The translations under genes and the position numbers were made by a program. Shown piece after piece: positions 34,673 to 43,361 of a stretch of DNA of 64,000 nt. This stretch comes from Owenweeksia sp963758205 (GTDB lineage: Bacteria; Bacteroidota; Bacteroidia; Flavobacteriales; Schleiferiaceae): assembly GCA_963758205.1 (NCBI GenBank), contig CAVWUM010000006.1, positions 496,001-560,000 on the forward strand. The letters are read 5' to 3'. Position 1 is the first letter of the stretch. The number at the start of each line of letters is the position of its first letter. The notes under the pieces are model-generated. The model did not search any database, had not been told where the DNA came from, and saw only the letters and a program-made list of their open reading frames with translations.

Positions 34673-35920
34673 TCACGATCCAGTCCGGATGGCTTCAACA
34701 GGATCTAACCTTGAGGCCATGTAAGCCGGGATAAAGCCGGAGATAAGACCAATAGTAGCCGAAATACCCAGACCCTGCAATACGTTGCCGAGGGTAAGCA
34801 TCATATCAAAACCACTGATTTGGGTAATGCCAAACATCAGGATAAATACAAGAAACAGCCCTATTGCACCGCCAATAAGGCAGAGCACTACAGACTCCAA
34901 CAAAAATTGAAGTAGTACAAAATAATTTTTGGCCCCAAGGCTTTTTTGAATACCAATTTGATTGGTACGCTCCCTTACGCTAACAAACATAATATTGGCA
35001 ATACCAAAGCCCCCCACCAAAATGCTAAAGCCACCAATTGCCCAGCCCGCAGCACCCAAAATTCCAAACACAGCGTCCAGGCCAGATGAAAGCATGGAAC
35101 TTTCATTTATGGCGAAATTATCCTCGGCTTTCGGTTTCAGTTTTCGTATAGAACGCATTACTCCCCTCACTTCATCTTCCAGCATTTCCACCTCAATGCC
35201 AGGTGCGGCCTTGGCCATTATAAATGCTCCATCCTGATCGTCCACATTTAAAATGCTCCTGATAAAATTTACAGGCACCACCACAAATTCATCCACATTT
35301 TGGCCGATAACGCTTTTACCCTGCTTTGTAAAGACTCCAATCACACGCACTCTGCGGCCCATTACGGTAAACTCTTTTTCCAAAGGATTTTCGCCACCAA
35401 ACAGGCCTTCGGCAATTTCTGCACCCAGTACTGCTACCGGGGTTCCTGATTTTGACTCAAGCGGACTGAAATACCGGCCGCGATCAATGTCATACTCCCA
35501 TAAATCATAGTATGCATGAGAAACCGGCAGTATAGTGGCGTTTTCAACACTATTGCGGTTGTACTTAATAGTTTTGTTAAGCCCAAAACCAAAAGCTACA
35601 TCCTGGGCTGATGAAATCCTACGTTCCAATTTTTCAAACTCACGGTAACCGGGGTTAGGCCTTTGAAAGTACTTCCACCACTCATAATCTCCATCTCCCC
35701 CGCCCCATGGCATTTTTTGCACATATACCACATCGCTACCCAGTGATTGAAAGCTGGTGCGTATGTTTCGCTCCAAAGAATCAACTACCGTAAAAACAGA
35801 TATGATTGTAAAAATACCGATGGTAATACCCAATAAACTAAGGATGGTGCGGAGCATGTTTACCCTGAGTGCATGCAAGGCAAAATTGAAACTCTCAATA
35901 AAAATCCGTAGAAAAATCAT
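34673..35920 (-). CDS. MacB-type ABC transporter permease (FtsX-like)
   Basis: 415 residues. It has an N-terminal membrane helix (~15-40, SLLGITIGIFTIISV), a large periplasmic MacB_PCD domain (~50-270) and a C-terminal FtsX domain with three helices (GFSILVGGFGIANIMFVSVRERTNQIGIQKSLGAK near 300, then two more, to the conserved GFIPAYMASRLDPVEAIR end). Such permeases act with an ABC ATPase in export or lipoprotein-related work. No ATPase gene is adjacent. It converges with the GAF-domain gene, only 4 bases apart. Confidence 0.9.
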   Translation of the reverse strand: MIFLRIFIESFNFALHALRVNMLRTILSLLGITIGIFTIISVFTVVDSLERNIRTSFQSLGSDVVYVQKMPWGGGDGDYEWWKYFQRPNPGYREFEKLERRISSAQDVAFGFGLNKTIKYNRNSVENATILPVSHAYYDLWEYDIDRGRYFSPLESKSGTPVAVLGAEIAEGLFGGENPLEKEFTVMGRRVRVIGVFTKQGKSVIGQNVDEFVVVPVNFIRSILNVDDQDGAFIMAKAAPGIEVEMLEDEVRGVMRSIRKLKPKAEDNFAINESSMLSSGLDAVFGILGAAGWAIGGFSILVGGFGIANIMFVSVRERTNQIGIQKSLGAKNYFVLLQFLLESVVLCLIGGAIGLFLVFILMFGITQISGFDMMLTLGNVLQGLGISATIGLISGFIPAYMASRLDPVEAIRTGS

Positions 35921-35993
35921 CGCATATTTTATGTGGCGGGTAAAGATATGTGAAAAAGCCTGCTAAAGGTTCCTGTAAAGAGGTGAATTTGGC

Positions 35994-36001
35994 TAAATTC
36001 G
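35994..36001 (+). promoter_or_regulatory. Possible -7 box TAAATTCG before purH
   Basis: TAAATTCG, 19 bases before the purH start, differs from the Bacteroidota consensus TAnnTTTG at one position. No clear -33 TTTG stands at the usual distance. The same TAnnTTCGC variant occurs before the ppiD and peptide-binding genes. Confidence 0.3.
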
Positions 36002-36020
36002 CGCCTTCAATTTTTGCATA

Positions 36021-37535
36021 ATGCCTCACAACACATCCGCTCCAACCGCGCTTATTTCAGTATTTTATAAAGATGGTCTTGATACTCTTGTTAAAGACCT
36101 GGTAAACAGTGGCTATCGTCTGCTTTCTACCGGTGGTACCCGAAAGTTTATTAAAAATCTTGGTTTTGAGGTGGATGCAGTGGAAGACCTTACGGGTTAT
36201 CCCAGTATTTTGGGTGGTCGTGTAAAAACACTTCACCCTAAGGTATTTGGCGGAATTTTGGGCAGACGTGAGCTTGATGCAGATCGCTCAGAAATGAGCG
36301 AGTATGACATCCCGAATATTGATGTTATAGTTGTTGACCTCTACCCTTTTTCGGAAACCGTTGCCGGGGGAGGATCACATGCTGATATAATTGAAAAGAT
36401 TGACATTGGCGGAATTTCGCTTATCCGCGCTGCTGCCAAAAATTATCGTGATACCTGGATTATCCCCTCACGAGAATTTTACAGTGATGCCATTGAGGCA
36501 TTAAAAGCAGGAAAACCTACTGAAGAAGACCGAAGAAGGTTTGCCACCGCTGCCTTTCAGATTTCATCTGAATATGACAACGCTATACACTCTTACCTTT
36601 TAGGGAATGAGTCAGTATCTCAGATAACACTGGGTGCCAAAAATGAATTGAGGTACGGGGAAAACCCACACCAAACCGGGGCCTACTATGGCAACCTGGA
36701 AGAAGTTTTTGACAAACTACATGGTAAGGATTTATCTTACAACAACCTTTTAGATACTGATGCAGCGGTAAATCTGATAAAGGAATTTGATACTACTACG
36801 ATCGCCATTTTAAAGCACAATAACGCTTGTGGGCTTGCCAGCCGTGATAACTTAACAGATGCCTGGCAGGATGCGCTTGCAGGTGACCCGCAGTCTGCTT
36901 TTGGTGGGGTAATCATTTCAAACCGCGAGGTAGATGCCAAAACCGCTGAAGGAATGGACACCATTTTCTTTGAAATAGTTATTGCGCCATCTTACACTGA
37001 TGAAGCTCTTGAAATTTTAAAGAAAAAGAAAAACAGGATTATCCTTATCCTTAAGGATTTTGAATTACCAAAAACGCAATTCAGAACACTTTTAAATGGT
37101 GTATTGGCGCAGGACAGGGATATAAAAACGGACACTGAAGATGGTATGGTGGTAAAAACCGAGGCTTCTCCTACTCAAAATGAGTATGAAGACCTGGTAT
37201 TTGCATCGAAAATTTGCAAGCATACTAAGAGCAATACCATAGTGTTAGCAAAAAATAAGCAGTTAATTGCGAGTGGCACGGGACAAACATCAAGGGTGGA
37301 TGCACTAAATCAGGCCATTACTAAAGCCAAAAACTTTAAATTTGACCTGAAGGGGGCTGTTATGGCATCAGATGCATTTTTTCCATTCCCAGATTGTGTG
37401 GAAATTGCGAACGATGCAGGCATTACTTCGGTTATTCAACCAGGTGGATCTATTAAGGATCAGCTTTCCATTGACTATTGCAACTCACAAAAAATATCAA
37501 TGGTATTTACGGGTACCCGCCACTTTAAACACTAA
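36021..37535 (+). CDS. purH: Bifunctional AICAR formyltransferase / IMP cyclohydrolase
   Basis: 504 residues. The N-terminal IMP cyclohydrolase (MGS) domain includes LSTGGTRKFI and GGRVKTLHPKVFGGIL (~35-75); the AICAR formyltransferase domain includes LRYGENPHQTGAYYG (~205), NNACGLA (~272), ASDAFFPFPDCVE and IQPGGSIKDQLSIDYC near the end. It does the last two steps of purine synthesis. The usual length is about 510-530, so it is complete. It begins a same-strand run with the rod-shape genes: mreB starts 7 bases after it. Confidence 0.96.
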   Translation: MPHNTSAPTALISVFYKDGLDTLVKDLVNSGYRLLSTGGTRKFIKNLGFEVDAVEDLTGYPSILGGRVKTLHPKVFGGILGRRELDADRSEMSEYDIPNIDVIVVDLYPFSETVAGGGSHADIIEKIDIGGISLIRAAAKNYRDTWIIPSREFYSDAIEALKAGKPTEEDRRRFATAAFQISSEYDNAIHSYLLGNESVSQITLGAKNELRYGENPHQTGAYYGNLEEVFDKLHGKDLSYNNLLDTDAAVNLIKEFDTTTIAILKHNNACGLASRDNLTDAWQDALAGDPQSAFGGVIISNREVDAKTAEGMDTIFFEIVIAPSYTDEALEILKKKKNRIILILKDFELPKTQFRTLLNGVLAQDRDIKTDTEDGMVVKTEASPTQNEYEDLVFASKICKHTKSNTIVLAKNKQLIASGTGQTSRVDALNQAITKAKNFKFDLKGAVMASDAFFPFPDCVEIANDAGITSVIQPGGSIKDQLSIDYCNSQKISMVFTGTRHFKH

Positions 37536-37542
37536 AATACTA

Positions 37543-38568
37543 ATGGGATTATTTGATTTATTCAAGGAGGATATTGCCATTGACCTTGGCACCGCAAACA
37601 CCCTAATCATTCACAACGATAAAGTGGTGGTTGATGCTCCATCCATTGTAGCGATTGATCGTACTTCAGGTAAAATTATTGCCGTAGGCCACCAGGCCCG
37701 TCAGATGCACGGCAAAACCCACGAAAACATCAAAACCATAAGGCCGCTAAAAGATGGTGTAATAGCCGACTTTGAAGCTTCGGAGGCCATGATAAGGGAA
37801 ATGATTAAAAGTATCCCATCCCTTAAAAAGCGTTTGATACCAGCTGCCTTGCGCATGGTAATTTGTATTCCCTCCGGGATAACAGAAGTTGAAAAACGAG
37901 CAGTAAGGGACTCGGCACAGCATGCCGGTGCTCGCGAGGTATATCTTATCCATGAGCCAATGGCCGCAGCAATTGGTACTGGTGTAGATGTGCAGGAACC
38001 TAAAGGCAACATGATAATTGACATAGGTGGAGGTACTACTGAAATTGCCGTATTAGCGCTGGGTGGTATTGTGGCAGATAAATCTATTAAAGTAGCCGGA
38101 GATGTTTTTACCAATGACATTAGCTACTACATGCGCACCCAACACAACCTTTATGTGGGTGAGCGTACTGCAGAGGAAATTAAAATCAATATTGGCTCTG
38201 CACTTGATGACTTGGAAAACGGACCGGAAGATATGGCTGTACAAGGCCGGGACCTGCTTACCGGCAAGCCCAAGCAAATAATGGTAACCTATAAGGAAAT
38301 TGCCAAAGCACTTGATAAATCAATTATGCGCATTGAGGACGCCATCATGGAAGCCCTTTCCATGACCCCTCCTGAATTGGCTGCCGATATCTACAACAGT
38401 GGTATTTACATGGCTGGTGGTGGCTCCATGCTACGTGGCCTTGATAAACGGGTATCCATGAAAACAGATTTGCCTGTATATGTTGCTGAAGATCCGCTTA
38501 GAGCAGTAGTACGCGGTACTGGTATTGCCCTTAAAAATATTGGTAAGTTCAATTTCCTCATGTCGTAA
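37543..38568 (+). CDS. mreB: Rod-shape-determining actin homologue MreB
   Basis: 341 residues from ATG 37543; the longer open frame from 37372 lies inside purH and carries no homology. It starts MGLFDLFKEDIAIDLGTANTL, the MreB phosphate-1 loop. Further motifs are VICIPSGITEVEKRAV (~106), IIDIGGGTTEIAVL (~159) and YMAGGGSMLRGLD (~288). It polymerises into membrane filaments that guide lateral wall synthesis. MreC, MreD, PBP2 and RodA follow in order, so the whole elongasome is here. Confidence 0.96.
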   Translation: MGLFDLFKEDIAIDLGTANTLIIHNDKVVVDAPSIVAIDRTSGKIIAVGHQARQMHGKTHENIKTIRPLKDGVIADFEASEAMIREMIKSIPSLKKRLIPAALRMVICIPSGITEVEKRAVRDSAQHAGAREVYLIHEPMAAAIGTGVDVQEPKGNMIIDIGGGTTEIAVLALGGIVADKSIKVAGDVFTNDISYYMRTQHNLYVGERTAEEIKINIGSALDDLENGPEDMAVQGRDLLTGKPKQIMVTYKEIAKALDKSIMRIEDAIMEALSMTPPELAADIYNSGIYMAGGGSMLRGLDKRVSMKTDLPVYVAEDPLRAVVRGTGIALKNIGKFNFLMS

Positions 38569-38581
38569 AAAGTACTCCTGA

Positions 38582-39409
38582 ATGCGTAAAATACTGGGTT
38601 TACTCTATCGCAGCAGGATTTTTTTACTCTTTATTGCATTAGAGGCGGTGGCCTTTATTTGGATCAGTCAGAGCCGCAGCTACCAGCGTGCAGTGCTTAT
38701 CAATTCATCAAATGAGGTAACGGGCTATGTGCTTGAAAAAACCGAGGACTGGGAAGATTACCTTGAGCTGAAAAGCCAGAATGAAAAGCTGGCCGGGGAA
38801 AACGCCCGCCTGCGAGGACTGGATTCCGTTTCCCTATACCCTCTTAATGCCCCGCAAAAACAAATTAATGATAGCCTTTACAAGGTGCGCTACACCTACC
38901 TTGAAGGTGAAGTGATAAACAGCAGCTATATGAAGGCCCGCAACTACATGACTATTAACCGCGGGCGCATACATGGTGTGGAGCCCAATATGGGCATAAT
39001 TGGCAGCCATGGTATAGTTGGGGTGGTAAAGGATGTTAGTGAGCACTTTTGCACGGCAATTCCCCTTATCAATCCATCATTCAGGGTAAGTGGACGTATA
39101 AAAAGCAATATGAGCTTTGGCCCTGTTGAATGGAAAGGTAGCAACTATCAATACACCTACCTGAGTGATATTCCACGCCATGTTGAAATTACCATTGGCG
39201 ATACCGTGGTAACTGACAGCCGTAGCCAGCTATTTCCTCAGGGACTATTAATTGGTACAATAGAATCCTATGAACTACAGGAAGACCAGAACTTTAATGA
39301 GCTGAAACTGCATATTTCCACTGATTTCTCTTCGCTGGATCACGTATATATTGTTAAGGATATGATGAAGATGGAATTGCAGCAACTTGAAAGCCAGCTA
39401 AACAATTAA
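38582..39409 (+). CDS. mreC: Rod-shape-determining protein MreC
   Basis: 275 residues: an N-terminal membrane helix (~8-28, SRIFLLFIALEAVAFIWI), a coiled coil (~58-77, SQNEKLAGENARLRGLD), and two MreC beta domains with MTINRGRIHGVEPNMGIIG near 121-140 and GDTVVTDSRSQLFPQGLLIGT near 208-228. It bridges the periplasmic side of the elongasome to PBP2. It starts 13 bases after mreB and its stop shares one base with the mreD start (TAATG). Confidence 0.93.
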   Translation: MRKILGLLYRSRIFLLFIALEAVAFIWISQSRSYQRAVLINSSNEVTGYVLEKTEDWEDYLELKSQNEKLAGENARLRGLDSVSLYPLNAPQKQINDSLYKVRYTYLEGEVINSSYMKARNYMTINRGRIHGVEPNMGIIGSHGIVGVVKDVSEHFCTAIPLINPSFRVSGRIKSNMSFGPVEWKGSNYQYTYLSDIPRHVEITIGDTVVTDSRSQLFPQGLLIGTIESYELQEDQNFNELKLHISTDFSSLDHVYIVKDMMKMELQQLESQLNN

Positions 39410-39912
39410 TGGACGGACTGAAGCAAATATCATCCTTCATTTTGCTGCTTTTGTTACAGGTATTGATTTTCAATAACCTGAATGTTTTCGGGTACCTTAA
39501 CCCATACATCTACATTTTATTTGTTTTGATGCTGCCGATGAACTATTCCCGGGCAACCGTAATGATACTGGCTTTTTTAATGGGTGGGTGTATTGATATT
39601 TTCGAAAACAGCGGAGGAGTTCATATTGCTGCTACAGTTTTTCTGGCTTGGATTAGGAGGCCACTGTTGCGCGTGGCTACCCAAAAGCGGGGTATTGATT
39701 TTGAAAACCTGCGCATTGGTCGCTTAACCCTGAGCAACTTTACAACCTACGCTATTTTGGGTGTGTTTATCCATCACTTTCTGCTCTTTATTATTGAAAG
39801 TTCGCAATTGAGGGATATTGGTACAGTAATGGTGCGCACATTGGTAAGCACCGGTTTTACCTTTATTTTTGTGCTATTAGTGCACCTCTGGAATTTCAGG
39901 AAGAAAGATTGA
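39409..39912 (+). CDS. mreD: Rod-shape-determining protein MreD
   Basis: 167 residues, about five membrane helices with little polar sequence, typical of MreD, including LNPYIYILFVLMLPMNYSR (~31-49) and MGGCIDIFENSGGVHIAA (~59-76). It links MreC, MreB and RodA/PBP2. Position between mreC and mrdA is conserved in Bacteroidota and supports the call, as sequence alone would be weak. Confidence 0.9.
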   Translation: MDGLKQISSFILLLLLQVLIFNNLNVFGYLNPYIYILFVLMLPMNYSRATVMILAFLMGGCIDIFENSGGVHIAATVFLAWIRRPLLRVATQKRGIDFENLRIGRLTLSNFTTYAILGVFIHHFLLFIIESSQLRDIGTVMVRTLVSTGFTFIFVLLVHLWNFRKKD

Positions 39913-39919
39913 TTGATTC

Positions 39920-41779
39920 ATGCAGCGAAAATTCTTATTCTACTTCTTTTTTATAGGCCTTGCCCTCATCTTTATGGCCAGGCTTTTTTACATTCAGGTA
40001 ATACGTAAAGACTTTCGGCTTTCAGCAGCCAACAATGTTATCCGTAAGGAAATGGTTTACCCCGGCCGTGGAATTATCTACGATAGAAACCATAACCTGT
40101 TAGTAGGAAACCAGTCAGCTTACGACCTTATGGTGATACCACGCCAGGTGGAGGAAATGGATACCACGGCCTTTTGCGAACTACTCGGCATTACCAAAGA
40201 AACCTTTAACCTTAAGCTTACAGAAGCCCGTACTTACAGCACCTACAAACCGAGCATTTTTTTAAAGCAATTGAGTAAAGAGCAATTTGCATACTTTCAG
40301 GAACGGCTTAGCCAGTTTGCCGGCTTTTTTCCGCAAAAGCGTATCCTTAGGGAGTACCGATATAATTCTGCAGCCAACGTAATTGGTTTTATTGGCGAGG
40401 CTTCAGATCAATACCTGGCAGACCACCCCTCATACAGAAAAGGAGATTTGGTGGGCAAAACCGGTGTTGAAAAATCATACGAGGAACTGCTACGTGGCCA
40501 TGTGGGCATACAATACCGTATGGTGGATGTACACAACCGTGTAAAAGGTCGCTTTGAGGAAGGTAGCTATGATACCTTGCCCAGGCCTGGTGAAGATATT
40601 ACCTGCACTATCGATATCCTGCTGCAGCAGTATGGTGAGCGATTGATGAATGGCAAGCGTGGCAGTGTGGTGGCTATTGAGCCTTCATCAGGTGAAATAC
40701 TGGCCCTGGTAACCAGCCCCAGCTATGATCCTAACCTTATGGTGGGCCGCGAAAGAACCAAGAATTACAGCCTTCTTTATTCTGATAGTATTAATAAACC
40801 GTTATATGACCGGGCGTTGCTGGCGGAGTATCCTCCAGGCTCTACCTTTAAAGTGCTGGGCGCTTTAATTGGTTTGCAGGAAGGGGTGATAGATGCCAAT
40901 ACTACATTTTATTGCCGCGGAGGGTTTCATTATGGAAGCCTTAATGTAAAATGTCACTGCCCTTATGGTTCAGCCATTTCGCTCCGCAATAGCATCAGTA
41001 AATCATGTAACAACTACTACTGTCAGGTATTTAAAAGTACAATTGAAAACTACCCGGATGCCCATAAAGGCATGGATGCCTGGAGCAATCACGTAAAGAG
41101 TTTTGGGCTCGGTAAATTTTTAAATAATGACCTCCCCACAGGTCGTAAGGGCTTTGTGCCTGATGCTGATTATTACGACCGTGCTTTCAGGTATCCCAAC
41201 TGGAGGGCGGTGAGTACAATCTCTCTGGGTATAGGCCAGGGTGAACTTTTGGTTACACCGGTTCAGCTGGCCAATATGGCCGCCACAGTTGCTAATAGAG
41301 GCCATTACTACACTCCTCATATCCTTAAAAAAGTAGGCGGTAACGATATTCAAAATCCTGATTTTACAACACCTAAGTACACCACTGTGGATGCAAAACA
41401 CTTTGAAGGGGTAATAAACGGGATGTTTGATGTATTTGAATTGGGAACAGCGCGTGCCAGTAGGTTGGACAGTATTGAGATGTGCGGCAAAACCGGAACA
41501 GCTGAAAACCCGCACGGACAGGATCACTCCATATTTATATGCTTTGCCCCAAAAGATGACCCTAAAATTGCCATTGCCATTATTGTAGAAAATGGCTATT
41601 GGGGAAGCCGCTGGGCTGCTCCCATCGCAAGCCTGATGACTGAAAAATACCTTACGGGAAAAATTACCCGTCCGAATTTAGAAAAACGCATGTTTGAGGG
41701 AACATTGGAAGATGAATACCGCAAACAGTTTGAGGGCGAGTACCAAAAGAAACCTGCTATAGCTGCGGTAGAGCAATGA
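39920..41779 (+). CDS. mrdA: Penicillin-binding protein 2 (class B transpeptidase of elongation)
   Basis: 619 residues. A single N-terminal membrane helix (~6-24), pedestal domain with YPGRGIIYDRNHNLL (~47-61) and KTGVEKSYEELLRG (~180-193), and the transpeptidase domain: active-site serine in PPGSTFKVLG (~305), SCNNYY (~357, the SxN motif) and CGKTGTAENPHG (~525, KTG). It crosslinks lateral wall peptidoglycan with RodA. The stop overlaps the rodA start by 4 bases (ATGA). Confidence 0.96.
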   Translation: MQRKFLFYFFFIGLALIFMARLFYIQVIRKDFRLSAANNVIRKEMVYPGRGIIYDRNHNLLVGNQSAYDLMVIPRQVEEMDTTAFCELLGITKETFNLKLTEARTYSTYKPSIFLKQLSKEQFAYFQERLSQFAGFFPQKRILREYRYNSAANVIGFIGEASDQYLADHPSYRKGDLVGKTGVEKSYEELLRGHVGIQYRMVDVHNRVKGRFEEGSYDTLPRPGEDITCTIDILLQQYGERLMNGKRGSVVAIEPSSGEILALVTSPSYDPNLMVGRERTKNYSLLYSDSINKPLYDRALLAEYPPGSTFKVLGALIGLQEGVIDANTTFYCRGGFHYGSLNVKCHCPYGSAISLRNSISKSCNNYYCQVFKSTIENYPDAHKGMDAWSNHVKSFGLGKFLNNDLPTGRKGFVPDADYYDRAFRYPNWRAVSTISLGIGQGELLVTPVQLANMAATVANRGHYYTPHILKKVGGNDIQNPDFTTPKYTTVDAKHFEGVINGMFDVFELGTARASRLDSIEMCGKTGTAENPHGQDHSIFICFAPKDDPKIAIAIIVENGYWGSRWAAPIASLMTEKYLTGKITRPNLEKRMFEGTLEDEYRKQFEGEYQKKPAIAAVEQ

Positions 41780-43035
41780 GAAACAACCAAAGCATTTTTG
41801 CCCGAATAGACTGGATACTGGTGCTATTGTATTTCGCACTGGTATTGCTGGGCTGGGGTAATATATATGCTGCGGTGTATAATGAGGAGTTCAGCAGCAT
41901 TTTTGATATCAGCCAGGAGTATGGCCGCCAGATGCTGTGGATTGGTACCTCGGTGGTTATCATCATACTGATAATGCTTACCGATACCTCCATATACCAA
42001 ACCCTGGCATGGCCCATATATATTATAATGCTGGCGTTGCTGGCGGGTGTATTGGTGTTTGGTAAAGAGGTGGCCGGAGCCCGGTCATGGTATGCCATAG
42101 GCAGCTTTAGTTTGCAGCCCTCTGAGTTTGCCAAGTTTGCCACCGCACTGGCTGTGGCCAAATTTTTAGGCACTAAAGATGTTTCCCTCGACTCGTGGCG
42201 AAACCGCTTTGTGGCCCTCATAATAATTTTGGTGCCGGCCGCCATTATTGTTCCCCAGCCCGACCCCGGTTCGGCATTGGTTTACAGTTCCTTCTTTTTG
42301 GTTTTTTATCGTGAAGGCTTACCTGGTGGTTACATTTTTCTCGGATTTATACTGGTTACCCTTTTTATCCTCAGCTTACTTATCGATAAGATTTACCTCT
42401 TTTCCATACTGGGCATTGTAGCGCTTATCGCGATTATTATAATGCGAAGAACCCGCGGCTCCATCATACAAATTGTGGGTATTGCACTGCTTTGCGTGGG
42501 GTTTATACAAAGTGTTGATTACGCCTTTAATAATGTATTGGAAGATCGCCACCGTAACCGAATAAACATATTATTAGGCAAGGCTCACGACCCTAAGGGA
42601 ATCGGTTACAACACCAACCAATCCATGATAGCTATCGGCTCTGGTGGGCTTACCGGCAAAGGTTACCTGGAGGGTACCCAAACCAAATACGATTTTGTAC
42701 CCGAGCAAAGCACCGACTTTATCTTTTGCACCGTAGGCGAAGAATGGGGCTTTGTGGGAAGTTCTGCCGTAATTGTACTCTTTGTAATTCTCCTGTTCAG
42801 GCTGGTAATAGTGGCAGAAAGGCAAAAATCTGCCTTTGCGCGTATTTATGGCTATTCGGTAGCCTCTATCCTCTTTTTTCACTTTGCCATCAATATCGCC
42901 ATGACTATTGGTTTGGCTCCCGTGGTTGGTATCCCCCTGCCCTTCTTTAGCTATGGAGGTTCTTCCTTGTGGGGCTTTACCTTGCTTTACTTCATTTTTG
43001 TAAAGCTTGATGCCGGTAAGATGGATCAGTTGTAG
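41776..43035 (+). CDS. rodA: Peptidoglycan glycosyltransferase RodA (SEDS family)
   Basis: 419 residues with about ten membrane helices. SEDS motifs are seen: SWYAIGSFSLQPSEFAKFATAL (~100-121), PQPDPGSALVY (~157-167), and GTQTKYDFVPEQSTDFIFCTVGEEWGFVGS (~298-327) with the catalytic Asp in the large loop; SYGGSSLWG (~394-402) near the end. It polymerises lipid II with PBP2 during elongation. It ends the purH-mre-mrdA-rodA run. Confidence 0.95.
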   Translation: MRNNQSIFARIDWILVLLYFALVLLGWGNIYAAVYNEEFSSIFDISQEYGRQMLWIGTSVVIIILIMLTDTSIYQTLAWPIYIIMLALLAGVLVFGKEVAGARSWYAIGSFSLQPSEFAKFATALAVAKFLGTKDVSLDSWRNRFVALIIILVPAAIIVPQPDPGSALVYSSFFLVFYREGLPGGYIFLGFILVTLFILSLLIDKIYLFSILGIVALIAIIIMRRTRGSIIQIVGIALLCVGFIQSVDYAFNNVLEDRHRNRINILLGKAHDPKGIGYNTNQSMIAIGSGGLTGKGYLEGTQTKYDFVPEQSTDFIFCTVGEEWGFVGSSAVIVLFVILLFRLVIVAERQKSAFARIYGYSVASILFFHFAINIAMTIGLAPVVGIPLPFFSYGGSSLWGFTLLYFIFVKLDAGKMDQL

Positions 43036-43361
43036 GGGTGGATGTAAGATTTTAGATGCCGAAGTACTACTAATAATATTGGTAGAACTTATTTTGAAAT
43101 ATCTCATCAGAATCATATTTCCGTTTTAACGTAAAGAAATCCCCGGCCATGGGATAGAGTAAGCTAAGTATATTTTTATTCTAGTAGAGAGAGTTAGCAC
43201 TTAGTAAGCCATTCCAATGCTACAATAGTAACAGATATAGTAATTCTCTTCTTCATAACATTTACCAGTTTTAAATAAAGGCCTTACCCAAAGTATGCTA
43301 ATAAAAAAAGCCCCTTCTGAAAATATCAAAAGGGGCTTAAGAATATTTTATTAACTAAATA
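43036..43361. other. Intergenic region between convergent rodA and ppiD
   Basis: 326 bases without a gene. Apart from the terminator at 43308-43338 I see no RNA gene or repeat. The only open frame here is a minus-strand shadow that runs into rodA. Confidence 0.5.
43304..43346 (-). terminator. Intrinsic terminator after ppiD
   Basis: AAGCCCCTT at 43309-43316 region and AAGGGGCTT at 43330-43338 form a stem; on the minus strand it is followed by a run of T residues (43303-43309). The right side also offers a short T run for the plus-strand rodA transcript. Confidence 0.75.

Noticed and set aside
37372..37542. Longer MreB start at 37372
   Set aside because: The 57 extra residues lie inside purH in another frame; MreB proteins start at MGLFDLF.
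43036..43361. RNA gene in the rodA-ppiD gap
   Set aside because: Only a terminator-type stem is visible; no larger structure or recognised RNA motif.
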